Positions 52,896 to 63,093 of a stretch of DNA of 64,000 bases are shown here, piece by piece (positions within the stretch are counted from its first letter, which is position 1; every line of letters starts with the position of its first letter). The stretch is from the NCBI RefSeq assembly GCF_006517815.1, contig NZ_CP041198.1, forward strand, positions 3,720,001-3,784,000. The letters run 5' to 3'. The DNA is from Pseudarthrobacter sp. NIBRBAC000502770. GTDB taxonomy: Bacteria > Actinomycetota > Actinomycetes > Actinomycetales > Micrococcaceae. Below the pieces are notes generated by a model that saw only the letters and a list, made by a program, of their open reading frames with translations, did not search any database and had not been told where the DNA came from. A program made the position numbers and the translations under genes.

Positions 52896-52960
52896 GGGTA
52901 AATCCCTCCAGTGATAGAGCCGGGACGAGCCTGGCTCCGTGCGTTGCGGTATTGAAGATT

Positions 52961-54043
52961 CTAGCGTTCGGCGATTTCCGCGGCGGCTTCCAGGTAGGAC
53001 AGCGCACCACTTGAGGAAGGGTCGTACGTCATGACCGTCTGCTGGTAGCTGGGTGCCTCAGAAATTCGCACGGAGCGGGGAACGACGGCCGAGAGGACCT
53101 GGTCGGGGAAGTGCTGGCGCACCTCCGCGGCTACCTGGGCGGCCAGGTTGGTGCGGCCGTCATACATGGTGAGCAGGATGGTCGAGACAACAAGATCGGC
53201 ATTGAGGTGCTTCTGGATCATCTCAATGTTCTTGAGGAGTTGGCTGAGGCCTTCCAGGGCGTAGTACTCGCACTGAATGGGAATCAGGACCTCATTGGCT
53301 GCACAGAAGGCATTGACCGTCAGCAGGCCCAGGCTCGGCGGGCAGTCAATGAAAACGTAGTCCAGCCGTTCTTCGCCGTTTTTCTCGCGTGCCTTGGCAT
53401 AGACGTCGATGGCGCGGCGCAGGCGCTGTTCACGCGCTACAAGGGATACGAGTTCAATTTCGGCGCCGGCAAGGTGGATCGTGGCGGGTGCGCAGATGAG
53501 CTTTCCGATGTCCGGGCAGGGGGCCACCACATCAGCCAGCGGGACGTCGTTGATCAGCACGTCGTAGATGCTGTCCACATCGGCGTGGTGCTCGATGCCC
53601 AACGCGGTGGAAGCATTGCCCTGCGGATCAATATCGATCACCAGGACATTCAGCCCGGCAGCAGCAAGGGCAGCGGCGATGTTCACCGTCGTGGTGGTCT
53701 TGCCTACTCCGCCCTTCTGGTTGGAGACGGTAAAGATCCGCGTCTTTTCCGGGCGGGGGAGCTTCCGGCCCACCAAACGCTCACGCCGTTTGGTTTCATG
53801 GGCAAGTTCGCGTGCGATGGGACTCGAGTCATCAATGGCATCAATAACGTTGGAACGACCGGCAGAGGTTGTTTCACGTGAAACTGCACTGCTGGAAGCG
53901 GACGAAACAACCGGCTTTGGATGATTACCACCACGGCCGGGAGCCATTGCGATGCCCGCAAGCCCTGACCCAGCGACAGAACGTGCCGACCCCAAGGACA
54001 CAAACGGTGGGATCCGTTGTGCGGAGGCTTCACTACTGGTCAC
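52961..54043 (-). CDS. parA: Chromosome-partitioning ATPase ParA
   Basis: 360 residues from a GTG at 54043. A disordered N-terminus of about 100 residues comes before the deviant Walker [13 protein letters not shown] and the [10 protein letters not shown] and [10 protein letters not shown] motifs. It segregates origin regions with ParB. A parS site lies inside the first 60 codons and encodes the residues VSRET, so ParB may bind within its own operon. The true start may be further downstream. Confidence 0.9.
   Translation of the reverse strand: MTSSEASAQRIPPFVSLGSARSVAGSGLAGIAMAPGRGGNHPKPVVSSASSSAVSRETTSAGRSNVIDAIDDSSPIARELAHETKRRERLVGRKLPRPEKTRIFTVSNQKGGVGKTTTTVNIAAALAAAGLNVLVIDIDPQGNASTALGIEHHADVDSIYDVLINDVPLADVVAPCPDIGKLICAPATIHLAGAEIELVSLVAREQRLRRAIDVYAKAREKNGEERLDYVFIDCPPSLGLLTVNAFCAANEVLIPIQCEYYALEGLSQLLKNIEMIQKHLNADLVVSTILLTMYDGRTNLAAQVAAEVRQHFPDQVLSAVVPRSVRISEAPSYQQTVMTYDPSSSGALSYLEAAAEIAER
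53870..53885 (+). promoter_or_regulatory. parS site 10 (inside parA)
   Basis: TGTTTCACGTGAAACT, one terminal mismatch, within the parA coding sequence near its 5' end. Confidence 0.85.
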
Positions 54044-54107
54044 TGGGGCACACTCACTCTCGTTCAGCCAATTTTGCTGCCGTTGTCTAGCCTAACTGCT
54101 CCGGCCT

Positions 54108-54123
54108 GCTGACAGCCGTCAGC
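54108..54123 (-). terminator. Weak hairpin after rsmG
   Basis: GCTGAC-AGCC-GTCAGC is a perfect 6-base stem downstream of rsmG on the minus strand, but no T tract follows. Confidence 0.3.
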
Positions 54124-54132
54124 GGGCCCGCA

Positions 54133-54804
54133 TTAGGACTTCTTTTGGGACTTGTTCACCACGATGCGCACAACCGTCGTCGGCTCCTCCAGGAGGTTGT
54201 CACCTACGGTCAGTACTGACGTCTCAACGCCACCCAGCTTACGGATGGTCTTGGCCGCCTTCTCGATTTCCTCGCCCGCGCTGCGGCCCTTGATGGCTAC
54301 CACTTCGCCGTGCCCTCCCAGCAGTGGGATGGTCAGGCCGGCGAGGTTGGTCAACGCAGATACGGCGCGCGCAGTCACAACGTCAGCCTCCACATGCCCA
54401 ACAGCGAGTTCGGCACGGGTGCGCATCACCGTGACATTGCCCAGGCCGAGGTCATCGACAACTTCCTGAAGCCAGATAACCCTGCGCTCCAGCGGTTCGA
54501 TAAGGGTGAGCTCAAGATCGGGACGCGCAATGGCAAGGCAAAGGCCCGGCAGGCCGGCGCCGCTCCCGACGTCGGCCACATGGCTTCCGCGCGCAATCTC
54601 ACTTTCGATGACTGCGCAGTTGAGCACGTGGCGGCTCCACAGCCTGGGCACCTCGCGTGGTCCGATGAGGCCCCGCTCGGTACCGGACGTGGCCAGGTGC
54701 TCCACGTACCGCTTTGCCAGCTCCAGGCGATCGCCAAAGATCTTCTCAGCAGCGCGCAGCTCTGCCGCCGTGATGTCAACCATGACTATTGGTCCGGCAT
54801 TCAC
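54133..54804 (-). CDS. rsmG: 16S rRNA (guanine-N7) methyltransferase
   Basis: 223 residues from the GTG at 54804, which overlaps the jag stop; an ATG at 54783 (MVDITAAEL) is an alternative. SAM-binding motif VADVGSGAGLPGLCLAIARP is complete, followed by LIEPLERRVIWL. It methylates 16S rRNA near the decoding site (G527 in E. coli numbering). Conserved position between jag and parA. Confidence 0.95.
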   Translation of the reverse strand: MNAGPIVMVDITAAELRAAEKIFGDRLELAKRYVEHLATSGTERGLIGPREVPRLWSRHVLNCAVIESEIARGSHVADVGSGAGLPGLCLAIARPDLELTLIEPLERRVIWLQEVVDDLGLGNVTVMRTRAELAVGHVEADVVTARAVSALTNLAGLTIPLLGGHGEVVAIKGRSAGEEIEKAAKTIRKLGGVETSVLTVGDNLLEEPTTVVRIVVNKSQKKS

Positions 54805-55367
54805 TAGTCTGCGGAAACGACGATGTGGCGTCCGGCGCCCTCGCCCTCGGACTCGCTGACCAGGCCGAGGTCAGCCACGGCGTCGTGCACGATCTTCCGT
54901 TCGTAGGCGCTCATTGGCTCCAGGGCCACCGACTTGCCGGATTCCTTTACGGAAGCTGCTGCGTCCTCGGCGATCTTCTGCAGGTGCCCGGTGCGTTCCT
55001 GCCGGTAGCCGTTGATGTCCAGCACGAGCCGTGAACGGTTCTCTGTTGCAGACAACACTGCCAGGCGGGTGAGTTCCTGCAGGGCTTCCAGGACTTCACC
55101 GTCTTCGCCGACCAGGCTTTCGAGCCCTTCGGTCTCCTCTTCGGCAACGATGGAGATGTAGGTCCGTCCATTGCGGACCTCGATGTCGATGTCGCCGTCG
55201 ATGTCGGCGATATCCAGCAGTTCCTCCAGGTAGTCGGCGGCGACGTCCCCCTCTTCCTCGAGGCGGCTGGCGGCGGAACCCTTGGCGGTGGAATCATCCT
55301 GGCCCACGGACTCGTCCTGATCTTCGATCTCTTCAGAAAGGGCGTGCTCGGTGCTCTCGGCTGACAT
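54804..55367 (-). CDS. jag: RNA-binding protein Jag/KhpB
   Basis: 187 residues. A KH-like region (about 65-125) precedes an R3H domain with LEPMSAYERKIVHDAV. The N-terminus is acidic and lacks the Jag-N domain of Firmicutes. It binds RNA and is conserved next to yidC. The start is the ATG at 55367, which is shared with the last base of the yidC stop. Confidence 0.9.
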   Translation of the reverse strand: MSAESTEHALSEEIEDQDESVGQDDSTAKGSAASRLEEEGDVAADYLEELLDIADIDGDIDIEVRNGRTYISIVAEEETEGLESLVGEDGEVLEALQELTRLAVLSATENRSRLVLDINGYRQERTGHLQKIAEDAAASVKESGKSVALEPMSAYERKIVHDAVADLGLVSESEGEGAGRHIVVSAD

Positions 55368-56332
55368 TACTTCTTCTTCCTGTTCTTGCGCTGGGGCTGG
55401 ACACGCTGTCCCTTGATCTCAACTGCGGCGGCTGCGGCGTCGTCGGCTGCCTCATCCCGCTTCCCGCTCAGAACGGACAGAGCCGGCAGGCCCTTGGCGG
55501 CACGCCGCTCGGCGAGGGCCTTCGCTGCGGGGGAACCCGGCGTCGGCATCCGGCGGATAACGAAGAACTGCTGGCCCATGGTCCAGAGGTTGGTGGTGGT
55601 CCAGTAAATCAGGACGCCGATGGGGAAGTTGATGCCACCCACGCCGAAGACGATAGGCAGGATGTAGAGCATCATCTTCTGCTGCCGCATGAACGGGCTG
55701 GCCATGGCTTCTTCGGACATGTTCTTGGCCATGATCTGCTTCTGCGTGATGAACTGCGAAGCCGTCATGGCCAGGATCATCACGATCGAGAGCACCACCA
55801 CGGCTGTGTTCCCGGCACCGCCGTGCAGCAGGGCGGCGGACAGCGGCGCACCGAAAATGCTGGAGGCATCGAACTCCACCACCTGTTCGTGGCTCATCGC
55901 ACCGATGCCGGCTCCCTGGTCCTTGGCCTGCGAAATGCCGGAGAGCACCTGGAACAGGGCGAAGAAGAACGGCATCTGGATCAGCATGGGAAGGCACGCC
56001 GAGAAGGGGTTGGTCCCATGCTTCTTGTACATGGCCATCTGTTCCTGGGCCATGGCCTGGCGGGACAGCTGGTCGGTTTTTCCCTTGTACTTCTCCTGCA
56101 GCTTCTTCAGGTCCGGCTGCAGCAACTGCATGCCGCGCTGGGCCTTGATCTGCTTGACGAATACCGGGATCAGCGCGGCACGGATCACCAGCACCAGCCC
56201 GATGATGGCCAACGTCCAGGTCCAGCCGTTCGCGGCGGGCATGCCGATGCTGCTCAGCCCGTCGTGGAACGCCACCATGATGAACGAAACCAGCCACTTG
56301 AACGGGCCGATTATTGCTCCAAAGATGTCCAT
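55367..56332 (-). CDS. yidC: Membrane protein insertase YidC
   Basis: 321 residues, the short Gram-positive type without the large periplasmic domain. Five helices with the core VIRAALIPVFVKQIKAQRGM and NPFSACLPMLIQMPFFFALF segments. A basic C-terminus (QPQRKNRKKK) likely binds ribosomes. It inserts membrane proteins. Confidence 0.95.
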   Translation of the reverse strand: MDIFGAIIGPFKWLVSFIMVAFHDGLSSIGMPAANGWTWTLAIIGLVLVIRAALIPVFVKQIKAQRGMQLLQPDLKKLQEKYKGKTDQLSRQAMAQEQMAMYKKHGTNPFSACLPMLIQMPFFFALFQVLSGISQAKDQGAGIGAMSHEQVVEFDASSIFGAPLSAALLHGGAGNTAVVVLSIVMILAMTASQFITQKQIMAKNMSEEAMASPFMRQQKMMLYILPIVFGVGGINFPIGVLIYWTTTNLWTMGQQFFVIRRMPTPGSPAAKALAERRAAKGLPALSVLSGKRDEAADDAAAAAVEIKGQRVQPQRKNRKKK

Positions 56333-56347
56333 ACTTATCCCTATTCG

Positions 56348-56740
56348 TCAGGCCGCACTGCGGCCTTCTTCATCAGTCCGAGCAACCAGGTACCTGTCCG
56401 GATTGTTCAGCACAACAATTGTGGGGGTCTGGCCCGCGGGCCATTCCCGGCCGCCGGCGGGGACATGGTCCACTCCGCCGGCATTCCATGGGTGGCAGTG
56501 GCCAAGGCGCCGCGCTGCGAGCCAGCTTCCCTTGACGGCACCGTGGACGGTGACCGCTTCCAGGGCATAGGCGGAACATGACGGGAAGAACCGGCAGACC
56601 GGGCCGTACAAGGGAGAAACCACCTTGCGGTAGGCCATCAGCAAAAGAATGAGGATGTTCCGGGGCAGGTTCCAGAGGAACCTGCCGGCGACGGCGATCA
56701 CGGTGCGGAGACGGGCGACGACGGCGGTGGCGTTAGGCAC
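56348..56740 (-). CDS. yidD: Membrane protein insertion efficiency factor YidD
   Basis: 130 residues. The family block PVCRFFPSCSAYALEAVTVH and then LGHCHPWNAGGVDHVP is intact with its conserved Cys residues. The tail of about 35 residues is variable. Overlaps rnpA by 8 bases; sits in the standard rpmH-rnpA-yidD-yidC order. Confidence 0.95.
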   Translation of the reverse strand: MPNATAVVARLRTVIAVAGRFLWNLPRNILILLLMAYRKVVSPLYGPVCRFFPSCSAYALEAVTVHGAVKGSWLAARRLGHCHPWNAGGVDHVPAGGREWPAGQTPTIVVLNNPDRYLVARTDEEGRSAA

Positions 56741-57143
56741 GCGGTGTCCCCTCCTGTGTTGTACCGGCTGAACCCCTGGCGGCAGCCCGCGAAGGACGGC
56801 CGGCCAGCCGGTTCAGCGTAGATTCCAGTGCAGCGTTGTAGTCCGACAGCAGCTGGTCCCAGCTGGCCGAGGCGGACGCAGGAAGCGCCCGCACGACGAT
56901 GGCGAGTCCTGTACCGTGCTCGCGCAACGACGCAGCACCCGCTTCTCTCAGTCTCCTCTTAACGAGGTTTCTGACCACAGCGTTCCCTACACTCTTGGAA
57001 ACAATGAACCCGATCCGGCTGGGTTCGTCAGCAGCAATAGCTGCCGCATATAACACTACGTTCCGGCGTCCATTGCGGACACCGGAACGTACAGTTGTTG
57101 AAAAATCGGTTGGGGTCCTCAAGCGGTTGCGGGCGGCCAGCAC
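56733..57143 (-). CDS. rnpA: Ribonuclease P protein component
   Basis: 136 residues. The RNA-binding signature VSKSVGNAVVRNLVKRRLRE is present. It assists RNase P RNA in tRNA 5' processing. The Ala/Arg-rich C-terminal tail of about 20 residues is extra. Confidence 0.95.
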   Translation of the reverse strand: MLAARNRLRTPTDFSTTVRSGVRNGRRNVVLYAAAIAADEPSRIGFIVSKSVGNAVVRNLVKRRLREAGAASLREHGTGLAIVVRALPASASASWDQLLSDYNAALESTLNRLAGRPSRAAARGSAGTTQEGTPRA

Positions 57144-57183
57144 CTTAAACTCGCAAGGGAATGTCTACCGACAAGCCAGTTAT

Positions 57184-57321
57184 TTAGGCCGACAGTTCGG
57201 TGCGGCCCTTGCCACGACGGGCTGCCAGGATGGCACGGCCGGCACGGGTACGCATACGAAGGCGGAAGCCGTGCTTCTTGGCTCGACGGCGGTTATTCGG
57301 CTGAAAAGTCCGCTTGCTCAC
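57184..57321 (-). CDS. rpmH: 50S ribosomal protein L34
   Basis: 45 residues from a GTG at 57321. The sequence [18 protein letters not shown], then [19 protein letters not shown] is typical L34. It starts the rpmH-rnpA transcript, divergent from dnaA. Confidence 0.95.
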   Translation of the reverse strand: MSKRTFQPNNRRRAKKHGFRLRMRTRAGRAILAARRGKGRTELSA

Positions 57322-57790
57322 GTTAGTTACTCCAGTGGATCAAAGGTGCGCCCACCCGATCAGTAAGGGGAAGAACTGGCCGACGCTAAGTTTTGTATAT
57401 GCACGCTTCCCCCGACTGCCCAGGCGCACTGCGCCTGGATGTTCAGATGGGGCCCAAAAAGCGGACACAAAGGACTTCACAACGTTAGGGCAATTTGCAG
57501 GCCCGAGTCAAACCGGAGCGGTCCCGTACGGCCGTCCCCAGCTGTTGCTAAGTATCCCCAACAGCCTGTGGATGAAGTGGCTCACAGAGGCACTTCCGGA
57601 ACCACAACCGTGTAATTATCCACAGCCAGATAGCCAGCTATCTTCTAGGCTTTTCATCACCTAGAGTGTCCCAGTAGCCGATTATCCACGGACTGTGCAT
57701 AACCCTGTGGATGAAGCTGGGCCAGCACCCTGGTTCCGGACTTGGGGCTGCAGGCAATGCAGGCATAGCAAGTTTTGAGGGAACCGATTG
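57322..57790. promoter_or_regulatory. rpmH-dnaA intergenic region with DnaA boxes
   Basis: Contains divergent promoters and boxes TTATCCACA (57616), TTATCCACG (57682), TGTGGATGA (57567 and 57706) and TGTGCATAA (57694). They probably autoregulate dnaA and may form the upstream part of a bipartite origin. Confidence 0.75.
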
Positions 57791-59212
57791 ATGACAGTAG
57801 ACGAAGCCAACCACGCCAATACTGTCGGAAGTTCCTGGAGAAGGGTTGTCAGCCTGCTGGAACAGGACCACCGGGTATCACCGCGCCAGCGTGGCTTTGT
57901 CATCCTTGCCCAGGCGCAGGGCCTGATCGGTTCCACGCTCCTGGTGGCCGTCCCCAACGAACTAACCCGCGAAGTGCTTCAGACCCAGGTCAAGGAAGCC
58001 CTTGACGATGCGCTCCATAACGTTTTTTCCGAAGACATCCGCTGCGCCATCGACGTGGACACCGATCTGGTGCCCATCCACGAGGAGCCCGAGCCCGCCG
58101 TCGAACCTGCTTTCGCGCCGGACCAGGTCATCGAGCAGAAGCCGCAGCCTATGCTCCCCAGCACGTCGCACGAGTTCGGCCGGCTGAACCCCAAGTACGT
58201 CTTTGACACCTTCGTGATTGGTTCCTCGAACCGGTTCGCCCACGCCGCCGCCGTCGCTGTTGCCGAAGCGCCCGCCAAGGCCTACAACCCGCTCTTCATC
58301 TACGGTGATTCGGGCCTGGGCAAGACCCACCTCCTGCACGCGATCGGCCATTATGCCCGGCGCCTCTACAGCGGGATCCGGGTCCGCTACGTAAATTCGG
58401 AAGAATTCACCAACGACTTCATCAACTCGATCCGCGATGACGAGGGCACCAGCTTCAAGACGACGTACCGCAACGTCGACGTCCTGCTGATTGATGACAT
58501 CCAGTTCCTGGCCGGCAAGGACCGGACGCTGGAGGAGTTCTTCCACACCTTCAACGCCCTGCACAACAACAACAAGCAGGTGGTCATCACCTCTGACCAG
58601 CCGCCCAAGCTGTTGGCCGGGTTCGAGGACCGGATGAAGTCCCGCTTCGAGTGGGGCCTGCTGACGGACATCCAGCCGCCGGAACTGGAGACGCGTATCG
58701 CCATCCTCCGTAAGAAGGCGCTGAGCGAGGGACTGTCCGCCCCGGACGATGCCTTGGAGTACATCGCCTCGAAGATCTCCAGCAACATCCGAGAACTTGA
58801 GGGCGCCCTGATCCGGGTGACCGCGTTCGCCAGCCTGAACCGGCAGCCCGTGGACGTGGCCCTTGCCGAGATGGTCCTGAAGGACCTGATCACGGACGAC
58901 GGCGCACAGGAGATCACGTCCGCCCAGATCCTCCAGCAGACGGCTGACTACTTCAAGCTCAGCATGGAAGAGCTCTGCAGCAAGTCCCGCACCAGGACCC
59001 TGGTGACTGCACGCCAGATCGCCATGTACCTGTGCCGGGAGCTGACGGACATGTCACTTCCCAAGATCGGACAGGAACTTGGCGGCCGCGACCACACAAC
59101 CGTCATCCACGCAGACCGGAAGATCCGCGAACTCATGGCCGAGCGCCGTGTGATCTACAACCAGGTGACCGAGCTGACCAACCGGATCAAGCAGCAGCAA
59201 CGCGACTCCTGA
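57791..59212 (+). CDS. dnaA: Chromosomal replication initiator DnaA
   Basis: 473 residues from the ATG at 57791; a TTG directly before it is also in frame. Domain I is followed by a variable domain II, then the AAA+ core with Walker A GDSGLGKTH (172-180) and Walker B DVLLIDDIQF, and domain IV with GGRDHTTVIHADRKI for DNA binding. Initiates replication at the adjacent oriC. Confidence 0.98.
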   Translation: MTVDEANHANTVGSSWRRVVSLLEQDHRVSPRQRGFVILAQAQGLIGSTLLVAVPNELTREVLQTQVKEALDDALHNVFSEDIRCAIDVDTDLVPIHEEPEPAVEPAFAPDQVIEQKPQPMLPSTSHEFGRLNPKYVFDTFVIGSSNRFAHAAAVAVAEAPAKAYNPLFIYGDSGLGKTHLLHAIGHYARRLYSGIRVRYVNSEEFTNDFINSIRDDEGTSFKTTYRNVDVLLIDDIQFLAGKDRTLEEFFHTFNALHNNNKQVVITSDQPPKLLAGFEDRMKSRFEWGLLTDIQPPELETRIAILRKKALSEGLSAPDDALEYIASKISSNIRELEGALIRVTAFASLNRQPVDVALAEMVLKDLITDDGAQEITSAQILQQTADYFKLSMEELCSKSRTRTLVTARQIAMYLCRELTDMSLPKIGQELGGRDHTTVIHADRKIRELMAERRVIYNQVTELTNRIKQQQRDS

Positions 59213-59749
59213 ATCCACACCGCGTCCGGCACTCTATACCTTATTAACAGGGCCATGTGGATAAGCCTGTGGATACTTAAGGGGACAAGCGCGGTTAATG
59301 GGCTTAAAACCCTTAAGCCGTCTGTGGATCGTCAAAAATGGCCGTTTGCGTTGTCCCCATCCACACCCTGTTTAAAACCCACTTAACGCACAGTCGGTGA
59401 ACAGGGCTTAAGCGCGGAACCATGCGGCAGGACCGGGTTATCCACAGTTTCCACAGCAGTTATTAACACTACTAATCCCAAAAAATTGAAATCCCTCAAA
59501 CAACAAGAACCTTCCGCTGGTCCGCCGAGGGGGCCTGCCGGCCCCTGAAGGGCCGGTCCGGTCTTGCGGGGGATGGGTTAATCCCCGATCTTCCGGCTAA
59601 GCTGTCAGCAGCGCTCCCATCCCTGGGTTTTCGTGTGGTTTCTGTCTCCGCGGACCATGCACCAGCCGGGTGGCGCCCAACTTCTTCCGGAGTTTCCTGC
59701 GAGATTCCCGGGTTTACATGGCAGCAGCAATGAAAGGCGGCACCCTTCC
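59213..59749. other. oriC: Replication origin oriC
   Basis: DnaA boxes lie at 59256 (TGTGGATAA), 59268 (TGTGGATAC), 59323 (TGTGGATCG), 59357 (CCATCCACA), 59438 (TTATCCACA) and 59447 (GTTTCCACA). An AT-rich segment (59457-59510), unusual for this GC-rich genome, is the likely unwinding element. Its dnaA-dnaN position is standard. Confidence 0.85.
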
Positions 59750-60874
59750 GTGAAGTTCAGAGTCGATCGGGACGTCCTGGCAGAAGCCGTCACCTGGACA
59801 GCCCGGTCGTTGTCTCCGCGGCCTCCTGTGCCTGTCCTGTCCGGCCTCCTGCTGAAGGCTGAAGCCGGAACCGTCAGCCTTTCCAGCTTTGACTACGAAA
59901 CCTCGGCGCGCCTTGAGATCACAGCCGACATCAGGGATGAAGGCACCATCCTGGTATCCGGACGCCTCCTGGCTGATATCTGCCGCAGCCTGCCGTCGGC
60001 CCCGGTGGACGTGGAGACCGACGGCAACAAAGTCACCCTCACCTGCCGCCGGAGCAGCTTTCACCTGGCCACCATGCCGGAAGCTGAATACCCGCCACTT
60101 CCGTCCCTGCCGGCCATCAGCGGAACCGTCCCGGGTGATGCCTTTGCCCAGGCTGTCTCCCAGGTGATCATCGCGGCGAGCAAGGACGACACCCTCCCCA
60201 TCCTCACCGGCGTACGGATGGAGATCGAAGACGACCTGATCACGCTCCTGGCCACCGACCGCTACCGGCTCGCAATGCGCGAAGTACCGTGGAAGCCCGT
60301 TACTCCCGGGATCTCCACCAGCGCCCTGGTCAAGGCCAAAACCCTCAACGAAGTAGCCAAAACGCTTGGTAACAGCGGCGACATCAACCTCGCCCTGTCC
60401 GACGACGACAGCCGCCTGATCGGTTTCGAGAGCGGCGGCCGAACCACCACTTCATTGCTGGTGGATGGCGACTACCCCAAGATCCGGTCGCTGTTCCCTG
60501 AGTCCACCCCGATCCACGCCACGGTGCAGACCCAGGAACTCGTTGAGGCCGTCCGCCGTGTATCCCTGGTGGCCGAGCGCAACACCCCGGTCCGCCTTGC
60601 CTTCACCGACGGCCTGCTGAACCTTGATGCCGGGACGGGAGAAGACGCCCAGGCATCGGAAGAGCTGGAGGCGCAGTTGTCCGGCGAGGACATCACGGTT
60701 GCCTTCAACCCGCATTACCTGATCGAGGGGCTCAGCGTGATCGAAACCAAGTTCGTCCGGTTCTCCTTCACCACGGCGCCCAAGCCTGCCATGATCACGG
60801 CACAGGCAGACGCTGACGGCGAAGACCAGGACGACTACCGCTACCTGGTCATGCCGGTCCGGCTTCCCAACTAG
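59750..60874 (+). CDS. dnaN: DNA polymerase III beta clamp
   Basis: 374 residues from a GTG at 59750, with GAAAGGCGG nine bases upstream; earlier in-frame starts would run into oriC. Three clamp domains; the C-terminal VMPVRLPN end is typical. Forms the sliding clamp. Confidence 0.95.
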   Translation: MKFRVDRDVLAEAVTWTARSLSPRPPVPVLSGLLLKAEAGTVSLSSFDYETSARLEITADIRDEGTILVSGRLLADICRSLPSAPVDVETDGNKVTLTCRRSSFHLATMPEAEYPPLPSLPAISGTVPGDAFAQAVSQVIIAASKDDTLPILTGVRMEIEDDLITLLATDRYRLAMREVPWKPVTPGISTSALVKAKTLNEVAKTLGNSGDINLALSDDDSRLIGFESGGRTTTSLLVDGDYPKIRSLFPESTPIHATVQTQELVEAVRRVSLVAERNTPVRLAFTDGLLNLDAGTGEDAQASEELEAQLSGEDITVAFNPHYLIEGLSVIETKFVRFSFTTAPKPAMITAQADADGEDQDDYRYLVMPVRLPN

Positions 60875-60957
60875 TCCCCACCCATCGGCTCCCAGCCTTC
60901 CCCAGCTCAGGCCCGCCCCCACCGCCGCCACACACCAGCGCAGAAATGAGATCCACC

Positions 60958-61842
60958 ATGCATATTGGATTGATAGGCCTCGGCAAAATGGGATTCAACA
61001 TGCGTGAGCGCCTGCGCAAGGGAGGCGTGGAAGTCACCGGTTACGACCGCAACCCGGACGTAACCGATGCCGCCAGCGTCGAGGAGCTGATCGCCACCGT
61101 TCCGGCGCCAAGGATCATCTGGGTGATGGTGCCTTCGGGGCCCATCACGGACGCCGTTATCACCGAGCTCAGTGAAAAGCTGGAACCGGGCGACCTGGTT
61201 ATCGACGGAGGTAACTCCAGGTTCACCGAGGACCAAAAGCATGGCGAGCTCCTTGCCGCCAAAGACATTCGTTTCGCTGACTGCGGTGTCTCGGGCGGAG
61301 TCTGGGGCTTGCAGAACGGGTACGGACTGATGGCCGGCGGGGACGCCGCAGACATCGAACGTGCCCTGCCGGTCTTCGACGCATTGCGCCCCGAAGGTGA
61401 GCGGGCGGACAGCTTTGTCCACGTCGGCGGCATTGGTGCCGGCCATTACGCCAAGATGGTCCACAACGGGATCGAGTACGGCCTGATGCAGGCGTACGCC
61501 GAAGGCTACGAACTGCTTGCAGCCAAGGACATCGTCACCGACCTTCCCGGCACGTTCCGGGCATGGCAAAAAGGCACCGTCGTCCGGTCATGGCTCCTGG
61601 ACCTCATGGTCAAGGCACTTGACGAGGACCCCGGCCTGGCCTCGATTGACGACTACGTGGAAGACTCCGGTGAAGGCCGTTGGACCGTTGAGGAAGCCAT
61701 CGCCAACGCAGTTCCCGCTCCGGCTATTACAGCCGCATTGTTCGCCCGGTTTGCCTCCCGGGAGGACACCTCGCCAGCCATGAAGATGGTTTCCGCGCTG
61801 CGCCACCAGTTCGGTGGCCACGCTACCCGTCCCGCCAAGTAG
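60958..61842 (+). CDS. gnd: 6-phosphogluconate dehydrogenase, short type
   Basis: 294 residues from the ATG at 60958 (MHIGLIGLGKMG); an ATG at 60946 adds four residues. NAD(P)-binding GLIGLGKMG, substrate site VIDGGNSRF, catalytic Lys in GAGHYAKMVHNGIEYG. The short form matches the NAD-preferring GndA-type proteins, but cofactor choice is inference. Converts 6-phosphogluconate to ribulose 5-phosphate in the pentose phosphate pathway. Confidence 0.9.
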   Translation: MHIGLIGLGKMGFNMRERLRKGGVEVTGYDRNPDVTDAASVEELIATVPAPRIIWVMVPSGPITDAVITELSEKLEPGDLVIDGGNSRFTEDQKHGELLAAKDIRFADCGVSGGVWGLQNGYGLMAGGDAADIERALPVFDALRPEGERADSFVHVGGIGAGHYAKMVHNGIEYGLMQAYAEGYELLAAKDIVTDLPGTFRAWQKGTVVRSWLLDLMVKALDEDPGLASIDDYVEDSGEGRWTVEEAIANAVPAPAITAALFARFASREDTSPAMKMVSALRHQFGGHATRPAK

Positions 61843-61887
61843 CACCCACCGGGAACCATCAGAGTTCCCAGAATTGCCGAAAACCGC

Positions 61888-63093
61888 GTGTATCTGGAAC
61901 ACCTTTCACTGACCGACTTCCGCAGTTACGCCCAGGTGGATCTCGCCCTGGAACCCGGCGTCACCGTGCTGGTGGGATACAACGGCATTGGCAAGACCAA
62001 CCTGATGGAGGCCATCGGCTACCTGGCCACGCTCAGTTCGCACCGGGTCAGTTCCGATGCGCCCCTGCTGAGGTTCGGCACGGAACGCGCGCTGGTCCGC
62101 GCGCGCCTGGTCCGCGGCACGCAGACGACGGTCCTTGAACTGGAAATCAACGGCAGCCGGGCGAACCGCGGGCGTATCAACCGCAGTAATCCGGTGCGTG
62201 CCCGTGACCTGGTGGGCATCTGCCAGACGGTACTCTTCGCTCCGGAAGATTTAGCGTTGGTCAAGGGAGATCCGTCCAACCGCCGCCGCTTCCTGGACGA
62301 GCTGCTGGCGAGCCTCATCCCGCACCACGCGGCCACCCGCAGTGACTACGACCGGGTGCTGAAGCAGCGCAACGCCCTGCTCAAGTCCGCGCGGGCCGGA
62401 AGGTTCACCTCCGCGCATGAATCCACGCTCGAGGTGTGGGACCAGCACATGGCCAGGGCCGGAGCGGAATTGCTGCACGCGCGGCTGGAGCTGGTGGAAA
62501 GGCTGCGCCCACACCTCGCCCGTGCCTACGCCGAACTTACGGATGCGTCCAAGCCGGCGGACGCCACCTACCGGTCAACGCTGCAGAACCAGATGGACGA
62601 CGACGGCGTTCCTGCCGGAAGTTCCCCGCGCGCCAAGCCGGGAGGTTCTTCAGACGGCCCCGACGATCTCCGCCTTCTCTCCGTGGACCAACTCACGGAA
62701 CGCTACATCCAGGCATTCGCGGAATCCCGCAAGAAGGAACTGGAACGCGGCATCTCCCTGGTCGGCCCGCACCGTGACGATTTGGAACTGATGCTCGGGC
62801 AAGCCCCCGCCAAGGGGTATGCCTCGCATGGTGAAACCTGGTCCATGTGCCTGTCCCTGCGCCTGGCCTCGTACTACGTCATGCTGGACGATGCCCGCAC
62901 GGGCGGTTCCGCTCCCATCCTCATCCTTGACGACGTCTTTGCCGAACTCGACGTCCAGCGCAGGCGTAAACTGGCCGCAATAGTCTCCGGCGCGGAACAG
63001 GTCCTGGTGACCGCCGCCGTCGACGCCGATATTCCGGGAGAGCTGTCCGGACGGCGGGTGAAGGTAGTCCCGGGAGGTATCGATGAACAGTGA
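61888..63093 (+). CDS. recF: DNA repair protein RecF
   Basis: 401 residues, GTG start. Walker A GYNGIGKTN (30-38), an SMC-like coiled middle and the signature/Walker B region near ILILDDVFAELD. Loads RecA at gaps. Overlaps the next gene by 11 bases. Confidence 0.95.
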   Translation: MYLEHLSLTDFRSYAQVDLALEPGVTVLVGYNGIGKTNLMEAIGYLATLSSHRVSSDAPLLRFGTERALVRARLVRGTQTTVLELEINGSRANRGRINRSNPVRARDLVGICQTVLFAPEDLALVKGDPSNRRRFLDELLASLIPHHAATRSDYDRVLKQRNALLKSARAGRFTSAHESTLEVWDQHMARAGAELLHARLELVERLRPHLARAYAELTDASKPADATYRSTLQNQMDDDGVPAGSSPRAKPGGSSDGPDDLRLLSVDQLTERYIQAFAESRKKELERGISLVGPHRDDLELMLGQAPAKGYASHGETWSMCLSLRLASYYVMLDDARTGGSAPILILDDVFAELDVQRRRKLAAIVSGAEQVLVTAAVDADIPGELSGRRVKVVPGGIDEQ

